DNA of 64,000 nucleotides from assembly GCA_036383955.1 (NCBI GenBank), contig DASVNH010000136.1, forward strand, positions 1 to 64,000, read 5' to 3'. Shown in pieces: positions 23,297 to 31,635 of this stretch. The notes under the pieces were generated by a model that was given only the letters and a program-made list of their open reading frames with translations, was not told where the DNA came from and did no database searches. The DNA is from JACQFK01 sp036383955 (GTDB lineage Bacteria > Planctomycetota > MHYJ01 > JACPRB01). Position 1 is the first letter of the stretch. Every line of letters starts with the position of its first letter. A program made the position numbers and the translations under genes.

Positions 23297-24349
23297 CTAC
23301 CAGCCGCGGGCGACGGCCTCCGCGACCCCCTGGGTGAAGGCGGGCTTGGGGAGGCCGGTCTCGCCGCGATGGCCCAGCGTGCGGAGGAAGTCGACGAACG
23401 CCGCGTTCCCGGCCAGGCCGTAGTAGGCGGCCGTCGAGGAGGCCCCGGCCGCCGTCATGTCGGTGAGCCACGAGAAGTAGATCGAAGCGATCTTCGACGC
23501 GTGCCGGTCCCAGGCCGCGAACGCGTGGGCGACGAACTGCCGCTGCTTCTCCTCCGTGCCGCCGCAGGCGGCGCCCGAGGCGTAGCCCAGCTCGACGACG
23601 TGGATCGGCTGCGCGTAGCCCAGCGCGACCAGGGCGTCGAGGTCCGCCTCGACCGTCGCGGGGGGAAGGAACTGGAACCCCCCGTCCATCGGATAGTGGG
23701 TGGCGAGCACGAGGTCGGCCGCCGCGTTGATCGACTGGAAGCGCGCGGGATGGTCGGACGTCAGGCCCTTGAGCGTGCCCACGGTGCCGACCTGGAGGCC
23801 GGGCCGCAGCGTCCGCGCGTGGGCCGCCGTCTGCGCGAAGAACGTCGAAAAGGCCGTCCAGCCCGCGTCGCTGGAGCCGAGATACGCGTCGATCTCGTTG
23901 CCGATCGCGAGCCCCGCGAGCGTCACCGCGCCGATGCGCGAGAACACCAGGTCCAGCAGCGCCTTGAACCGCGCGATCATCGTCGCGTGGTCGAAGGCCG
24001 TCGACGCCAGGTCGGCCGGCACTTCCTTGGCGACGGTGTTGATGGGCCGCAGCGTGAGGAAGAGGCGCAGGCCCCGGGCGGGATAGTAGGTGTTGGCGAC
24101 GTCCAGGAAGGTCGTGTCGAACACGCCGGCGGAGGTTTCGATCGACGGCCAGTCGAAGGAGAGATCGACGGCCTCCATGCCCAGGGTGGCGGCGGCCGTG
24201 ACGGCCTGATCGTAGGTCTCGCCGACGGCGGGACCGACGTGCCAGCCCAGGACGCGGGACCCCTTGGGGACGACGTTGGGGCCGTCGTCGCCGCCTCCGC
24301 CGCCGCAGGCCGGAATCACGAGGGCCACGAGAAGGCCGACTTTTCTCAT
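23297..24349 (-). CDS. TIM-barrel glycoside-hydrolase-like lipoprotein
   Basis: A 350-residue lipoprotein; the signal MRKVGLLVALVIPACGGGGG has a lipobox Cys at 15 followed by Gly. The barrel resembles clan GH-A: a strand-end Asn-Glu in LAGLAIGNEIDAYLG is a likely acid/base and a Glu in IHVVELGYASG a likely nucleophile, about 110 residues later. This supports a retaining glycosidase, though the exact family is not clear (endo-galactanase- or cellulase-like). It would act at the cell surface. It is the last gene of a run of minus-strand genes starting at 26288 or 27296, with 33 bases to the preceding one. Confidence 0.65.
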   Translation of the reverse strand: MRKVGLLVALVIPACGGGGGDDGPNVVPKGSRVLGWHVGPAVGETYDQAVTAAATLGMEAVDLSFDWPSIETSAGVFDTTFLDVANTYYPARGLRLFLTLRPINTVAKEVPADLASTAFDHATMIARFKALLDLVFSRIGAVTLAGLAIGNEIDAYLGSSDAGWTAFSTFFAQTAAHARTLRPGLQVGTVGTLKGLTSDHPARFQSINAAADLVLATHYPMDGGFQFLPPATVEADLDALVALGYAQPIHVVELGYASGAACGGTEEKQRQFVAHAFAAWDRHASKIASIYFSWLTDMTAAGASSTAAYYGLAGNAAFVDFLRTLGHRGETGLPKPAFTQGVAEAVARGW

Positions 24350-24381
24350 GGCCTAGGTACCGCGGGGCCGGCGATCCGGTT

Positions 24382-24813
24382 TCAGTCCTTGCGCCAGAGG
24401 GCGTCGATCAGCTCCAGCGCGCGGCGCGCGGGCTCTTCCGCCGCCCAGTTGAAATGCGCGAAGTCCTTCTTCGAGTTCGTCTGCGCCGCCGTGAAGATCC
24501 GGATCTGGTAGTAGAGGGCGACTCGCTCGAGGCGGGTCTCGGTCACGTCCTTGAACTCCACGCGGATCGGCGGCTGGCCCTCGGCCCGCGCTTCGAAGCC
24601 CAGGTCGTCGACGTGCCACTCCTTGATCGCGTCTTTTTCCAGGGAGCGCTTCGGGGTCGTGTACGCCGCGGCGTCGGAGGTCGCCATCGCCGCCTTCAGC
24701 TTGTCCATGGCGACGTCCCGCGGGATGAGCTTGGACGCGCTCGTGTCGACCCGGATCGGCTTGCGGCAGGAGACGGCCAGGAGGAGCAGGAGCGGCGCCC
24801 AGCGGAGCTTCAC
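24382..24813 (-). CDS. Small lipoprotein of unknown function
   Basis: A 143-residue protein with signal MKLRWAPLLLLLAVSCRK and lipobox Cys at 16. The mature part is mixed helix and strand with no family I recognise. Its ATG overlaps the stop of the upstream pseudokinase gene as ATGA (24810-24813), so translation is coupled and the two may work together. Confidence 0.7.
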   Translation of the reverse strand: MKLRWAPLLLLLAVSCRKPIRVDTSASKLIPRDVAMDKLKAAMATSDAAAYTTPKRSLEKDAIKEWHVDDLGFEARAEGQPPIRVEFKDVTETRLERVALYYQIRIFTAAQTNSKKDFAHFNWAAEEPARRALELIDALWRKD

Positions 24814-26288
24814 GGTTTCACCTTGCGCACGGCGTGCCCTTCCGCGGCCTTGCCGCCCGACGCGGCGCAGACCGCCGCGCCGTACGGATACACCGCTTCC
24901 GGACGCGAGATCTTCTGGACTTTCAGCAGGGTCACGACGGCCCCCTCGTGCACGGCTTCGAGCGCGTCGCCCACCGCGACTTTGACGTTCGCGTCGAGGC
25001 GGACGAAGACCCCGTACTCGGGATGCACGAACTTGATCGTCCCCACCTGGCTCGGCAGCGGAGGAGCCGGAGGGGGCGGCGGCGGCGGAGCCGGAGGCGG
25101 CGGGGGCGGAGTCACGGGCTCGGGGGGAGGCGGCGCGGGCGGCGGCGGAGGCGGAGGCGGCGAAAGCTCCCGGGGCGCTTTCGTGTCGGGGGGCGCGACG
25201 ACGACCGGCGGCGGCGCCACGACGGGCTCGGGAACCGGGACCGGCTCGGGCGCGGGAGGCGTTGTTCGAAAGTCACCTGGTGACTTTCGAACATCAGGTT
25301 CGGGAGGCAGCGGCTCCGGCGACTGGACCGCCACCTCGAGCGGCGGAGCGGGCGGCGGCGTCTCCTCGGGAGCGCTCCGGCCGCCCCAGATCAGCCCCGC
25401 GATCCCGAGAAGGGCGAGCAGGACCGTGCCGGCGACGAGCGGAAGACGGCCGCGCGGCGGGATGTCCTCCCACGCGCGCCGCCAGACGGGCCGTGACGCG
25501 GGGGCTTTCTTGACGATCGCCGGAACGCCCCGGCCGTCGAGCCAGCGCGTGAGGCCCGCCGCGAGCGCGGCGGCGCTGGGCCGCGCTTTCGGATCGACGG
25601 CCATGGCTTTCACGATGAGGTCTTCGACGTCCCCCGGGATGAGCGGATTGGCCCGCCCGGGCGGCTCCGGGGAATCGGGGGCCGGCGCGCGTCCGACGGC
25701 GAGCGCGTAGAGCACGGCGCCGAGCGAATAGACGTTCGCGGGAGTCTCGACCGCCCGCCCGGCCCGGACCTCGGGGGCCTGGAACGCGGGGTCGGACGTC
25801 GAGCGCGCGCGCTCGTACCCGGCGAGGACGACGAGGCCGTGGCGCACCCGCAGGCAGTCGGGCTGGATGCCGGGATGGACGGCGCCGCGGTTGGCGGCGT
25901 GATCGACGCCCGTCGCCGCGTCGCGGACGGCGCCGACGGCTTCCCGGAGGTCGGGGGACGACGCGTCGACGCGCTCGCCGCCCGCGTCCCGGAAGACGAT
26001 GTACGCGCGGCCGCGATACGTCCCCGCGTCGAGGGCGGGGGCGAGGTGCGGGTGGACGAGGGAGGCCGCGCGTTTCGCCGCGCCGACCGCCTCCTCGAGC
26101 GGCCAGGCCTCGGGCAGCAGGCGCACGGCGACTTCGCGCGCGCCGCGCGTGTCCCGGGCGCGGTAGAGCACGCCGGCCGGCCCGCGGTCCAGCTCCTCCC
26201 GCAGCGAGCAGGACCCCACGAGCGGCGGGGCGCCGCAGGAGCCGCAATCGCCGCGTCCCTCGACGGCGCCGCCGCAGTTCGGACACAG
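24810..26288 (-). CDS. Zinc-ribbon Ser/Thr pseudokinase with Pro-rich linker
   Basis: About 492 residues. A zinc ribbon (CPNCGG...CGSCG) opens the protein; the only start before it is a CTG at 26288, since the TAG of the upstream gene lies in the same frame; GTG at 26219 would remove the ribbon. The kinase fold follows, but all catalytic motifs are lost: the VAxK Lys is Arg (VAVRLL, about 56), HRDxKPxN is HPGIQPDC (138-145) and DFG is replaced by LAGYE (155-159). One transmembrane helix near 280-300 is followed by a long Pro-rich tract, and a C-terminal 75-residue domain (VGTIKFVHPEYGVFVRL) that looks like a small beta barrel. It is probably a scaffold or sensor. A perfect palindrome is embedded in the linker. 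Confidence 0.7.
   Translation of the reverse strand: MCPNCGGAVEGRGDCGSCGAPPLVGSCSLREELDRGPAGVLYRARDTRGAREVAVRLLPEAWPLEEAVGAAKRAASLVHPHLAPALDAGTYRGRAYIVFRDAGGERVDASSPDLREAVGAVRDAATGVDHAANRGAVHPGIQPDCLRVRHGLVVLAGYERARSTSDPAFQAPEVRAGRAVETPANVYSLGAVLYALAVGRAPAPDSPEPPGRANPLIPGDVEDLIVKAMAVDPKARPSAAALAAGLTRWLDGRGVPAIVKKAPASRPVWRRAWEDIPPRGRLPLVAGTVLLALLGIAGLIWGGRSAPEETPPPAPPLEVAVQSPEPLPPEPDVRKSPGDFRTTPPAPEPVPVPEPVVAPPPVVVAPPDTKAPRELSPPPPPPPPAPPPPEPVTPPPPPPAPPPPPPPAPPLPSQVGTIKFVHPEYGVFVRLDANVKVAVGDALEAVHEGAVVTLLKVQKISRPEAVYPYGAAVCAASGGKAAEGHAVRKVKP
25263..25293. repeat. Perfect palindrome inside the pseudokinase linker
   Basis: Arms TGTTCGAAAGTCACC and GGTGACTTTCGAACA around a single base. It is AT-richer than the Pro-rich coding sequence around it and adds RKSPGDFRT to the protein without breaking the frame, which suggests insertion. 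It shares the GTCAC...GTGAC core with the palindrome at 2640-2670. Confidence 0.75.
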
Positions 26289-26315
26289 CCCTCGTTCGTC
26301 GGACGTACGTCCTCC

Positions 26316-27296
26316 CTAGGGCTTGGAGGCCGGCGCCTGCTCGGGCGGCTTCGAGTACGCGCGCGTCCCCTCGCGCGGGGACGTTCCTTCGGGCCGGAGC
26401 AGGTCCCCCGCGCGGCGGCTGAGCTCCGCGACGGAGGCGGTCAGGCCGGCCAGGGATCGCTGGAGATCCTGGGAAAAGTGGCGCGCCTGCCGGAGCCGCA
26501 CCTGCATGGCGCGGATGCGCTGCTGCCGCGTGCGCTCGTCCACGAGCGCGGCGTTGGCCGCGTGGACCTGCTTCTCGAGGTCGGAGACTTTCTTCTCCTG
26601 CGCGGCCACGGTCTTCAGGGCCTCGTCGATCGCGCTCTGGAGCCGGTCGTCGATGCGGGGCATCGCGACCGCGTCCTTCGGCTTGGGCCGGGGGGGGTCG
26701 CCGGGCTTCGCGGTCGTCTCGAACGACCGCACCATCTCGTCGAGCATCGCCATCCGGCGCTCGAGGTCCTCGGACAGCTGCTTGGTCTGGCCGATCTTGA
26801 TCTGCGTCTCGCGGGCGTGCTGCTCCTGGGCGCGGGCGCGGATGAGCTCCTTCTGGGCCTCGTGCAGCTTCCGGTCGTACTCGGTCGCCTCGCGCTCGCG
26901 GTCGCGGATCTCGGCGGTGATGGTCTTCAGCGCGTCGTCCAGGCGGTCGGCCATGTCGCGGGGGCCGCGGTCGGCGGCCGGCTCCTCTTCTTTTTTCGGC
27001 TTGCTCACCCAGTCGCGGATCTTGCTCAGGCCGTCGCCCACCGCCTTCAGCCGCGCGGTGATCTTCTCGCCCGTCGACCCCGAGACGGCGACGAGCCGGG
27101 ACCGGGAGCCGGTCTCGTACGAGCGGAGGGTGACCTCGATGTCGACGAGGGTCTCCTCGGCGTCGGCAAGCTTCTGGGTGACCTGGGCGAACTCGCGCTC
27201 CAGGCGCGAGCGGAGCCGGAGGATGTCCTCGTCGGTGGCGGGAGTGCTCGGTTCGGGGTCGGCGTTCTTGGGCGGTTCGGGAGCGTCGGCGGCCAT
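26316..27296 (-). CDS. Coiled-coil protein of unknown function
   Basis: A 326-residue soluble protein made almost entirely of helices with heptad repeats (about 25-80, 115-205 and 225-300), separated by Pro-rich breaks. No signal or membrane segment is present and no enzyme motif is seen. GGGGAGG ten bases before the ATG is a good ribosome site. It lies 27 bases upstream of the pseudokinase gene, so both are probably one transcript; a structural or scaffolding partner is an inference. Confidence 0.7.
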   Translation of the reverse strand: MAADAPEPPKNADPEPSTPATDEDILRLRSRLEREFAQVTQKLADAEETLVDIEVTLRSYETGSRSRLVAVSGSTGEKITARLKAVGDGLSKIRDWVSKPKKEEEPAADRGPRDMADRLDDALKTITAEIRDREREATEYDRKLHEAQKELIRARAQEQHARETQIKIGQTKQLSEDLERRMAMLDEMVRSFETTAKPGDPPRPKPKDAVAMPRIDDRLQSAIDEALKTVAAQEKKVSDLEKQVHAANAALVDERTRQQRIRAMQVRLRQARHFSQDLQRSLAGLTASVAELSRRAGDLLRPEGTSPREGTRAYSKPPEQAPASKP

Positions 27297-27425
27297 GCGA
27301 AATTCCTCCCCAGTCGTTCAGCCCGCTCGAAACGCCCCTCTCTCCGCCTTAGTATATCGCCGCTCCCGCGCAAGTGGGGGACGGACCGACGTTGTCGGGC
27401 CTCGCCATCCGGCTCGCGCGCGGGT

Positions 27426-29240
27426 TCAGGGCGTTTCCAGGTCCTGCCAGCGGGCGTAGGACGTCTCGAGGTCCCGCTCGACCTGTTTCAATTCCGCCTG
27501 GGACGCGGCGATCCGCTCGGCGCCCTGCCGGTGCCAGCCGGGGTCCGCCATAAGGGCGTGCAGCTCCGCCTGGCGCGCCTCGAGCTCCTCGATCCGCCGC
27601 GGCAGCGCGTCGAGCTCCCGCTGCTCCTTGTAGCTCAGCTTGCGCGGGCCCGCCGGGGGCGGCGGAGGGGGCGGCGGCGGCGCGGCGCGCGCGACCTCCT
27701 TCGCGGCCGGGACGCGCTGCCGGACGTAGTCGTCCCAGCCGCCCACGTACTCCTTCACCTCGCCGCCGCCCTCGAACGCGATCACGCTCGTCACCACGTT
27801 GTTCAGGAAGGCGCGGTCGTGGCTCACCAGGAAGACCGTCCCCGGATAGTCGATGAGCAGCTCCTCGAGCAGCTCCAGCGTCTCGGTGTCGAGGTCGTTC
27901 GTCGGCTCGTCGAGCACCAGCACGTTCGAGGGCTTCGCGAACATGCGGGCCAGCAGCAGGCGGTTGCGCTCGCCCCCCGACAGCACGCCCACGCCCAGCC
28001 GCGCCCGGTCCGGCGGGAACAGGAAGTCGCCGAGATAGCTCAGCACGTGGCGGGGCTGGCCGTTGACCTCGAACTTCTCCAGGCCGTCGGCCACCGACTC
28101 CCAGACCGACTTCCCCGGGTCCAGCCGCGTGAGCAGCTGGTCGAAGTAGCCGACCTCCCGCCGCGTCCCCAGCTCGATCCGGCCCGCGTCCGGCGCCAGC
28201 TCCCCCAGCAGGATCCGCAGCAGCGTGGTCTTCCCCGCCCCGTTGGGCCCGATCAGGCCGACCCGGTCGCCCCGGCCGATCTCGACGCTGAAGTTCCTGA
28301 GGATGGCGCGCTCGCCGTAGGAGAAGCTGATGTCCACCGCCTTCACCACCCGCTGCCCCGAGCGATCCGCTTCCCGCGCCTCCAGCTTGGCGGTCCCCAG
28401 CGCCGCCCGGCGCGACTGCCGCTCCACCCGCATCTCCATCAACGCCCGCACGCGGCCTTCGTTCCGTTTGCGCCGCGCCTTCATCCCCCGGCGCAGCCAG
28501 ACCTCCTCCTGGGCCAGCTTCTTGTCGAACTGCGCCTCCGCCTTCGCCTCGGCCTCGAGCAGCTCGTCGCGGCGGAAGAGGAACGTGTCGTAGTCCGTCG
28601 TGAAGTCGAAGAGCCGCCCGCGCTCCACCTCGACGATCCGCGTCGCCAGCCCGCGCAGGAACGCGCGGTCGTGGGTGATGAAGATCGACGTCCCCCGGAA
28701 GCCCTTGAGGAATTCCTCGAGCCAGACGATCGACGCGACGTCCAGATGGTTCGTGGGCTCGTCGAGCAGGAGGAGGTCGGGCTCCCCGACGAGGGCGCGC
28801 GCGAGCAGCACGCGGCGCTTCTTGCCGGCCGACAGGGTGTCGAAGACCTCCTCCCCGTCCAGCTTCATCTCCTCCAGCGTGCGCTCGACCCGGCGCAGCG
28901 GCTCCCATCCGTCTTCGAGCGGGGTGCCGTGGAGGTGGTACGCGACGACCGCGGCGCCGATCGGGCCCAGGCCGTCGGCCACCCGCTCGAACACGGTCCC
29001 GCCGAGGCCGGCCGGGACGTCCTGCTGAAGGTAGGCCGTCTTCGTGCCGGTCGCGAACGCGATCGTGCCGGCTTCGGGCTTGAGCTCGCCGGCGACCAGC
29101 CGGAGGAGGGTCGACTTCCCCGCGCCGTTGCGCCCGAGGAGGCCCACGCGTTCGCCGCGCTCGACGCTCAGCGTGACGTGGTCGAGCAGCGGCGGGTGGG
29201 AGTAGCCGAAGGTGAGCTCGGAGAGGCTCAAGGTGGACAT
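27426..29240 (-). CDS. uup: ABC-F ATPase, Uup type
   Basis: A 604-residue soluble protein with two ABC domains. The first has Walker A GLLGRNGAGKST, signature LSAGKKRR and Walker B LLLLDEPTNHLD; the second has GLIGPNGAGKTT, LSGGERNR and VLVLDEPTNDLD. Between them is the charged linker typical of ABC-F factors (about 240-290). The C-terminus, after a Pro tract, is a coiled coil starting KLSYKEQRELDALPRRIEEL, the Uup hallmark that binds DNA or ribosomes. ABC-F proteins act on the ribosome to relieve stalling; Uup is linked to ribosome and replication quality control. It is divergent from the YciI genes. Confidence 0.9.
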   Translation of the reverse strand: MSTLSLSELTFGYSHPPLLDHVTLSVERGERVGLLGRNGAGKSTLLRLVAGELKPEAGTIAFATGTKTAYLQQDVPAGLGGTVFERVADGLGPIGAAVVAYHLHGTPLEDGWEPLRRVERTLEEMKLDGEEVFDTLSAGKKRRVLLARALVGEPDLLLLDEPTNHLDVASIVWLEEFLKGFRGTSIFITHDRAFLRGLATRIVEVERGRLFDFTTDYDTFLFRRDELLEAEAKAEAQFDKKLAQEEVWLRRGMKARRKRNEGRVRALMEMRVERQSRRAALGTAKLEAREADRSGQRVVKAVDISFSYGERAILRNFSVEIGRGDRVGLIGPNGAGKTTLLRILLGELAPDAGRIELGTRREVGYFDQLLTRLDPGKSVWESVADGLEKFEVNGQPRHVLSYLGDFLFPPDRARLGVGVLSGGERNRLLLARMFAKPSNVLVLDEPTNDLDTETLELLEELLIDYPGTVFLVSHDRAFLNNVVTSVIAFEGGGEVKEYVGGWDDYVRQRVPAAKEVARAAPPPPPPPPPAGPRKLSYKEQRELDALPRRIEELEARQAELHALMADPGWHRQGAERIAASQAELKQVERDLETSYARWQDLETP

Positions 29241-29258
29241 CGAGGGCGCCCACTTTAC

Positions 29259-29360
29259 CCAGGTCCAGGTCTCAGGTCCAGGTCCAGGTAGGCCCCCCCG
29301 GGGGGCGGGGGGGGACCGCTACCTCCTGGACCTGGACCTGTTTCCTGGACCTGTTTTTTT
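29259..29360. repeat. G-run hairpin followed by a T-tract
   Basis: Left stem of repeated CCAGGT units, apex C7-G6-C-G8, right stem of repeated ACCTGG units ending in CCTGGACCTG and then seven T (29354-29360). The form matches the element at 9751-9846 with different repeat units. The T-tract gives it the look of a Rho-independent terminator for plus-strand transcripts, yet it lies between two divergent genes, upstream of the YciI operon. The rest of the gap to 29453 holds a plain leader with an AGGAG site. Confidence 0.65.
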
Positions 29361-29452
29361 GTGTCGATTCCCGCCTTCCCCGTTCGACGTGAAGGTGAAG
29401 GCCGGAAAGGGAAAGCCGGCTGGAGAAACGTAACCCGTTAGGAGACAGGAAG

Positions 29453-29896
29453 ATGCGATTCATGGTGATGGTGCCCGCGAACGAGGATTCGGAAGCCGGC
29501 CGGATGCCGGAAGGCGCCGCCGAGATGTTCGCGGCGATGGCCCGGTTCAACGAGGAGATGGCGAAGGCGGGCGTGATGCTCGCCGGGGAGGGGCTGCAGC
29601 CCAGCTCGAAGGGCTGCAAGATCCGCTTCCAGGCGGGCGGCAAGACGACCGTCGTCGACGGCCCCTTCGCCGAGGCGAAGGAGCTGATCGCCGGCTACTG
29701 GATCATCCAGACCAAGACGAAGCAGGAGGCGATCGACTGGATCAAGCGCGCGCCTTTCGGGAGCGGCACGGAGCTGCAGCTCCGCCAGATCTTCGAGACG
29801 TCCGACTTCCCCGACGAGGTCTTCCCGCCCGAGGAGAAGGCGAAGGAAGAGGCCCTGCGCACGGAGCTCGAAAAGAAGCACGGAAAGAAAGGATAG
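29453..29896 (+). CDS. YciI/DGPF-domain protein, first copy
   Basis: A 147-residue ferredoxin-like-fold protein with the family hallmark VVDGPFAEAKELIAGYW in the middle and MRFMVMVPANEDSEAG at the start. A Lys-rich C-terminal tail follows. AGGAGACAGGAAG precedes the ATG. DGPF proteins are typically encoded beside ECF42-type sigma factors, as here. Their function is unknown; an enzymatic or sensing role has been proposed from weak similarity to chloromuconolactone dehalogenase-like enzymes. Confidence 0.9.
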   Translation: MRFMVMVPANEDSEAGRMPEGAAEMFAAMARFNEEMAKAGVMLAGEGLQPSSKGCKIRFQAGGKTTVVDGPFAEAKELIAGYWIIQTKTKQEAIDWIKRAPFGSGTELQLRQIFETSDFPDEVFPPEEKAKEEALRTELEKKHGKKG

Positions 29897-29899
29897 GCC

Positions 29900-30331
29900 A
29901 TGCGCTTCATGATGCTGGTGATCCCCAAGGGCTACGAAACGGCGCCCGCCGACGCGGTCAAGACGCTCGACACGAAGCGGATGGAGCAGATGATGAAGTA
30001 CAACGAGTCGCTGCAGAAGGCCGGCGTGCTGCTGGCCCTCGACGGCCTCCATCCGCCCTCCACCGGCGCGCGGGTGCGCTACAAGGGCGGCAAGGCGACG
30101 GCCGTCGACGGCCCCTTCTCCGAGGCGAAGGAAGTCGTCGGCGGCTACTGGATGATCCAGGTGAAGTCGCGCGAAGAGGCGATCGAGTGGGCGAAGCGCG
30201 CCCCCATGAGCGACGACGAGATCATCGAGGTCCGCCGCGTGCAGGAGATGGAGGACTACAGCGAGGAGGGACAGAAGGTCGCCGAGAAGTTCCCCGAGAT
30301 CAAGAAGAAGGCCGCCAAAGCGCGGAAATGA
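29900..30331 (+). CDS. YciI/DGPF-domain protein, second copy
   Basis: A 143-residue paralog of the preceding protein (MRFMMLVIPKGYETAPADAV; AVDGPFSEAKEVVGGYW). It starts three bases after the first copy's stop with AGG before the ATG, so the two genes form one operon. The sequences have drifted enough to suggest separate partners or a heterodimer. The ECF sigma factor gene follows after 14 bases. Confidence 0.9.
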   Translation: MRFMMLVIPKGYETAPADAVKTLDTKRMEQMMKYNESLQKAGVLLALDGLHPPSTGARVRYKGGKATAVDGPFSEAKEVVGGYWMIQVKSREEAIEWAKRAPMSDDEIIEVRRVQEMEDYSEEGQKVAEKFPEIKKKAAKARK

Positions 30332-30345
30332 TCTAATCGTCGGCC

Positions 30346-31572
30346 GTGACGGCGGCCGACACCCATCGCGCGATCGAGGCGGTCTGGCGGATCGAATCCG
30401 CCCGCCTCATCGCCGGTCTCGCGCGGATGACGCGGGACGTCGGCCTGGCCGAAGACCTCGCCCAGGACGCGCTCGTGGCCGCGCTCGAACAGTGGCCTGG
30501 GTCGGGCGTCCCGGAGAACCCGGGCGCCTGGCTCATGGCCGCGGCGAAGAACAAGGGCATCGACCTCCTCCGCCGCCACAAGAAACTCGAGGAGATCCGC
30601 CGCGCCATGGAAACGCCCTCCGCGGAGGTCGAGGAGGACGACGACCTCCTCCGCCTCGTCTTCGTGGCCTGCCACCCGGTGCTCGCGCCGGAGGCGCGGG
30701 TGGCGCTGACGCTGCGGCTGCTCGGGGGCCTGACGACCGACGAGATCGCGCGGGCGTTCCTGGTGCCCGAGCCGACGATCGCCCAGCGGATCGTCCGCGC
30801 CAAGAAGACGCTGGCGGAGCAGCGCGTGCCCTTCGAGGTGCCGGCCGCGGCCGACCTGAGCGCCCGCCTCGGGTCCGTGCTCGAAGTGCTCTACCTGGTC
30901 TTCAACGAGGGCTACGCGGCGACGGCCGGCGACGACTGGACGCGGCCGGCCCTCTGCGAGGACGCGCTCCGCCTCGGCCGCATGCTGGCCGAGCTCGCGC
31001 CCGAGCCGGAGGTCCACGGCCTCGTCGCGCTGATGGAGATCCAGGCCTCCCGCCTGGGCGCGCGCGTCGGGCCGTCGGGCGAGCCCATCCTGCTGCTCGA
31101 CCAGAACCGCGCGCGCTGGGACCCGCTGCTCATCCGCCGCGGGCTGGCGGCGCTGGAGCGCGCCGGGACGTCGAAGGGCCCCTACGTCCTCCAGGCGGCG
31201 ATCGCGGCCTGCCACGCGCGGGCCCGGGCCGCGGCGGACACGGACTGGGCGCGGATCGCCGGCCTCTACGCGGAGCTGATGGGCGTCGCGCCCTCGCCGG
31301 TCGTCGAGCTGAACCGCGCGGTGGCCGTCGCCATGGCCTCCGGTCCCGCCGCCGGCCTGGCGATCGCGGACGCTCTGCGGGAGGACCCGTCGCTGCGGCG
31401 CTATCACCTGCTGCCGAGCGTGCGGGGCGAGCTGCTCGGCCGGCTCGGCCGTTTCGAGGAGGCCCGCGGGGAGTGCGAGCGGGCGGCCGGGCTGACGCGC
31501 AACGCGCGCGAGCGCGAGCTCCTCCTCCGCCGCGCCGCCGATTTCGGCGCGAAGGCGCGCGGCGGCCATTGA
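30346..31572 (+). CDS. ECF42-type sigma factor with C-terminal TPR-like domain
   Basis: A 408-residue regulator, GTG start. Region 2 (about 8-75) includes GLARMTRDVGLAEDLAQDAL and PENPGAWLMAAAKNKGIDLL; region 4 (about 115-165) includes LLGGLTTDEIARAFLVPEPT. The remaining 240 residues are helical and start SVLEVLYLVFNEGYAA, the DUF6596/SnoaL-free extension characteristic of ECF42 proteins, with TPR-like pairs to the C-terminus. These factors have no anti-sigma; the C-terminal domain is needed for activity. In known cases they switch on the adjacent DGPF genes, so a self-regulated operon is likely. Confidence 0.9.
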   Translation: MTAADTHRAIEAVWRIESARLIAGLARMTRDVGLAEDLAQDALVAALEQWPGSGVPENPGAWLMAAAKNKGIDLLRRHKKLEEIRRAMETPSAEVEEDDDLLRLVFVACHPVLAPEARVALTLRLLGGLTTDEIARAFLVPEPTIAQRIVRAKKTLAEQRVPFEVPAAADLSARLGSVLEVLYLVFNEGYAATAGDDWTRPALCEDALRLGRMLAELAPEPEVHGLVALMEIQASRLGARVGPSGEPILLLDQNRARWDPLLIRRGLAALERAGTSKGPYVLQAAIAACHARARAAADTDWARIAGLYAELMGVAPSPVVELNRAVAVAMASGPAAGLAIADALREDPSLRRYHLLPSVRGELLGRLGRFEEARGECERAAGLTRNARERELLLRRAADFGAKARGGH

Positions 31573-31596
31573 CAGGCCCCCGGAACAGGGTAGCAT
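31569..31596 (+). promoter_or_regulatory. Promoter of the Calx-beta lipoprotein gene
   Basis: A perfect TTGACA (31569-31574), 16-bp spacer and TAGCAT (31591-31596). The -35 overlaps the stop codon of the sigma factor gene. A small hairpin CAGGGTA-GCAT-TACCCTG (31586-31603) overlaps the -10. A GAGGAGG site lies before the GTG at 31636. Confidence 0.6.
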
Positions 31597-31635
31597 TACC
31601 CTGGTATGCATTAATTATTCATTGAGGAGGGACCC

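Noticed and set aside
25839..29291. A very long open frame opposite the pseudokinase, coiled-coil and uup genes
   Set aside because: It is Arg/His/Leu-rich, has no recognisable domain and mirrors three well-supported genes; long antisense frames are expected in GC-rich DNA.
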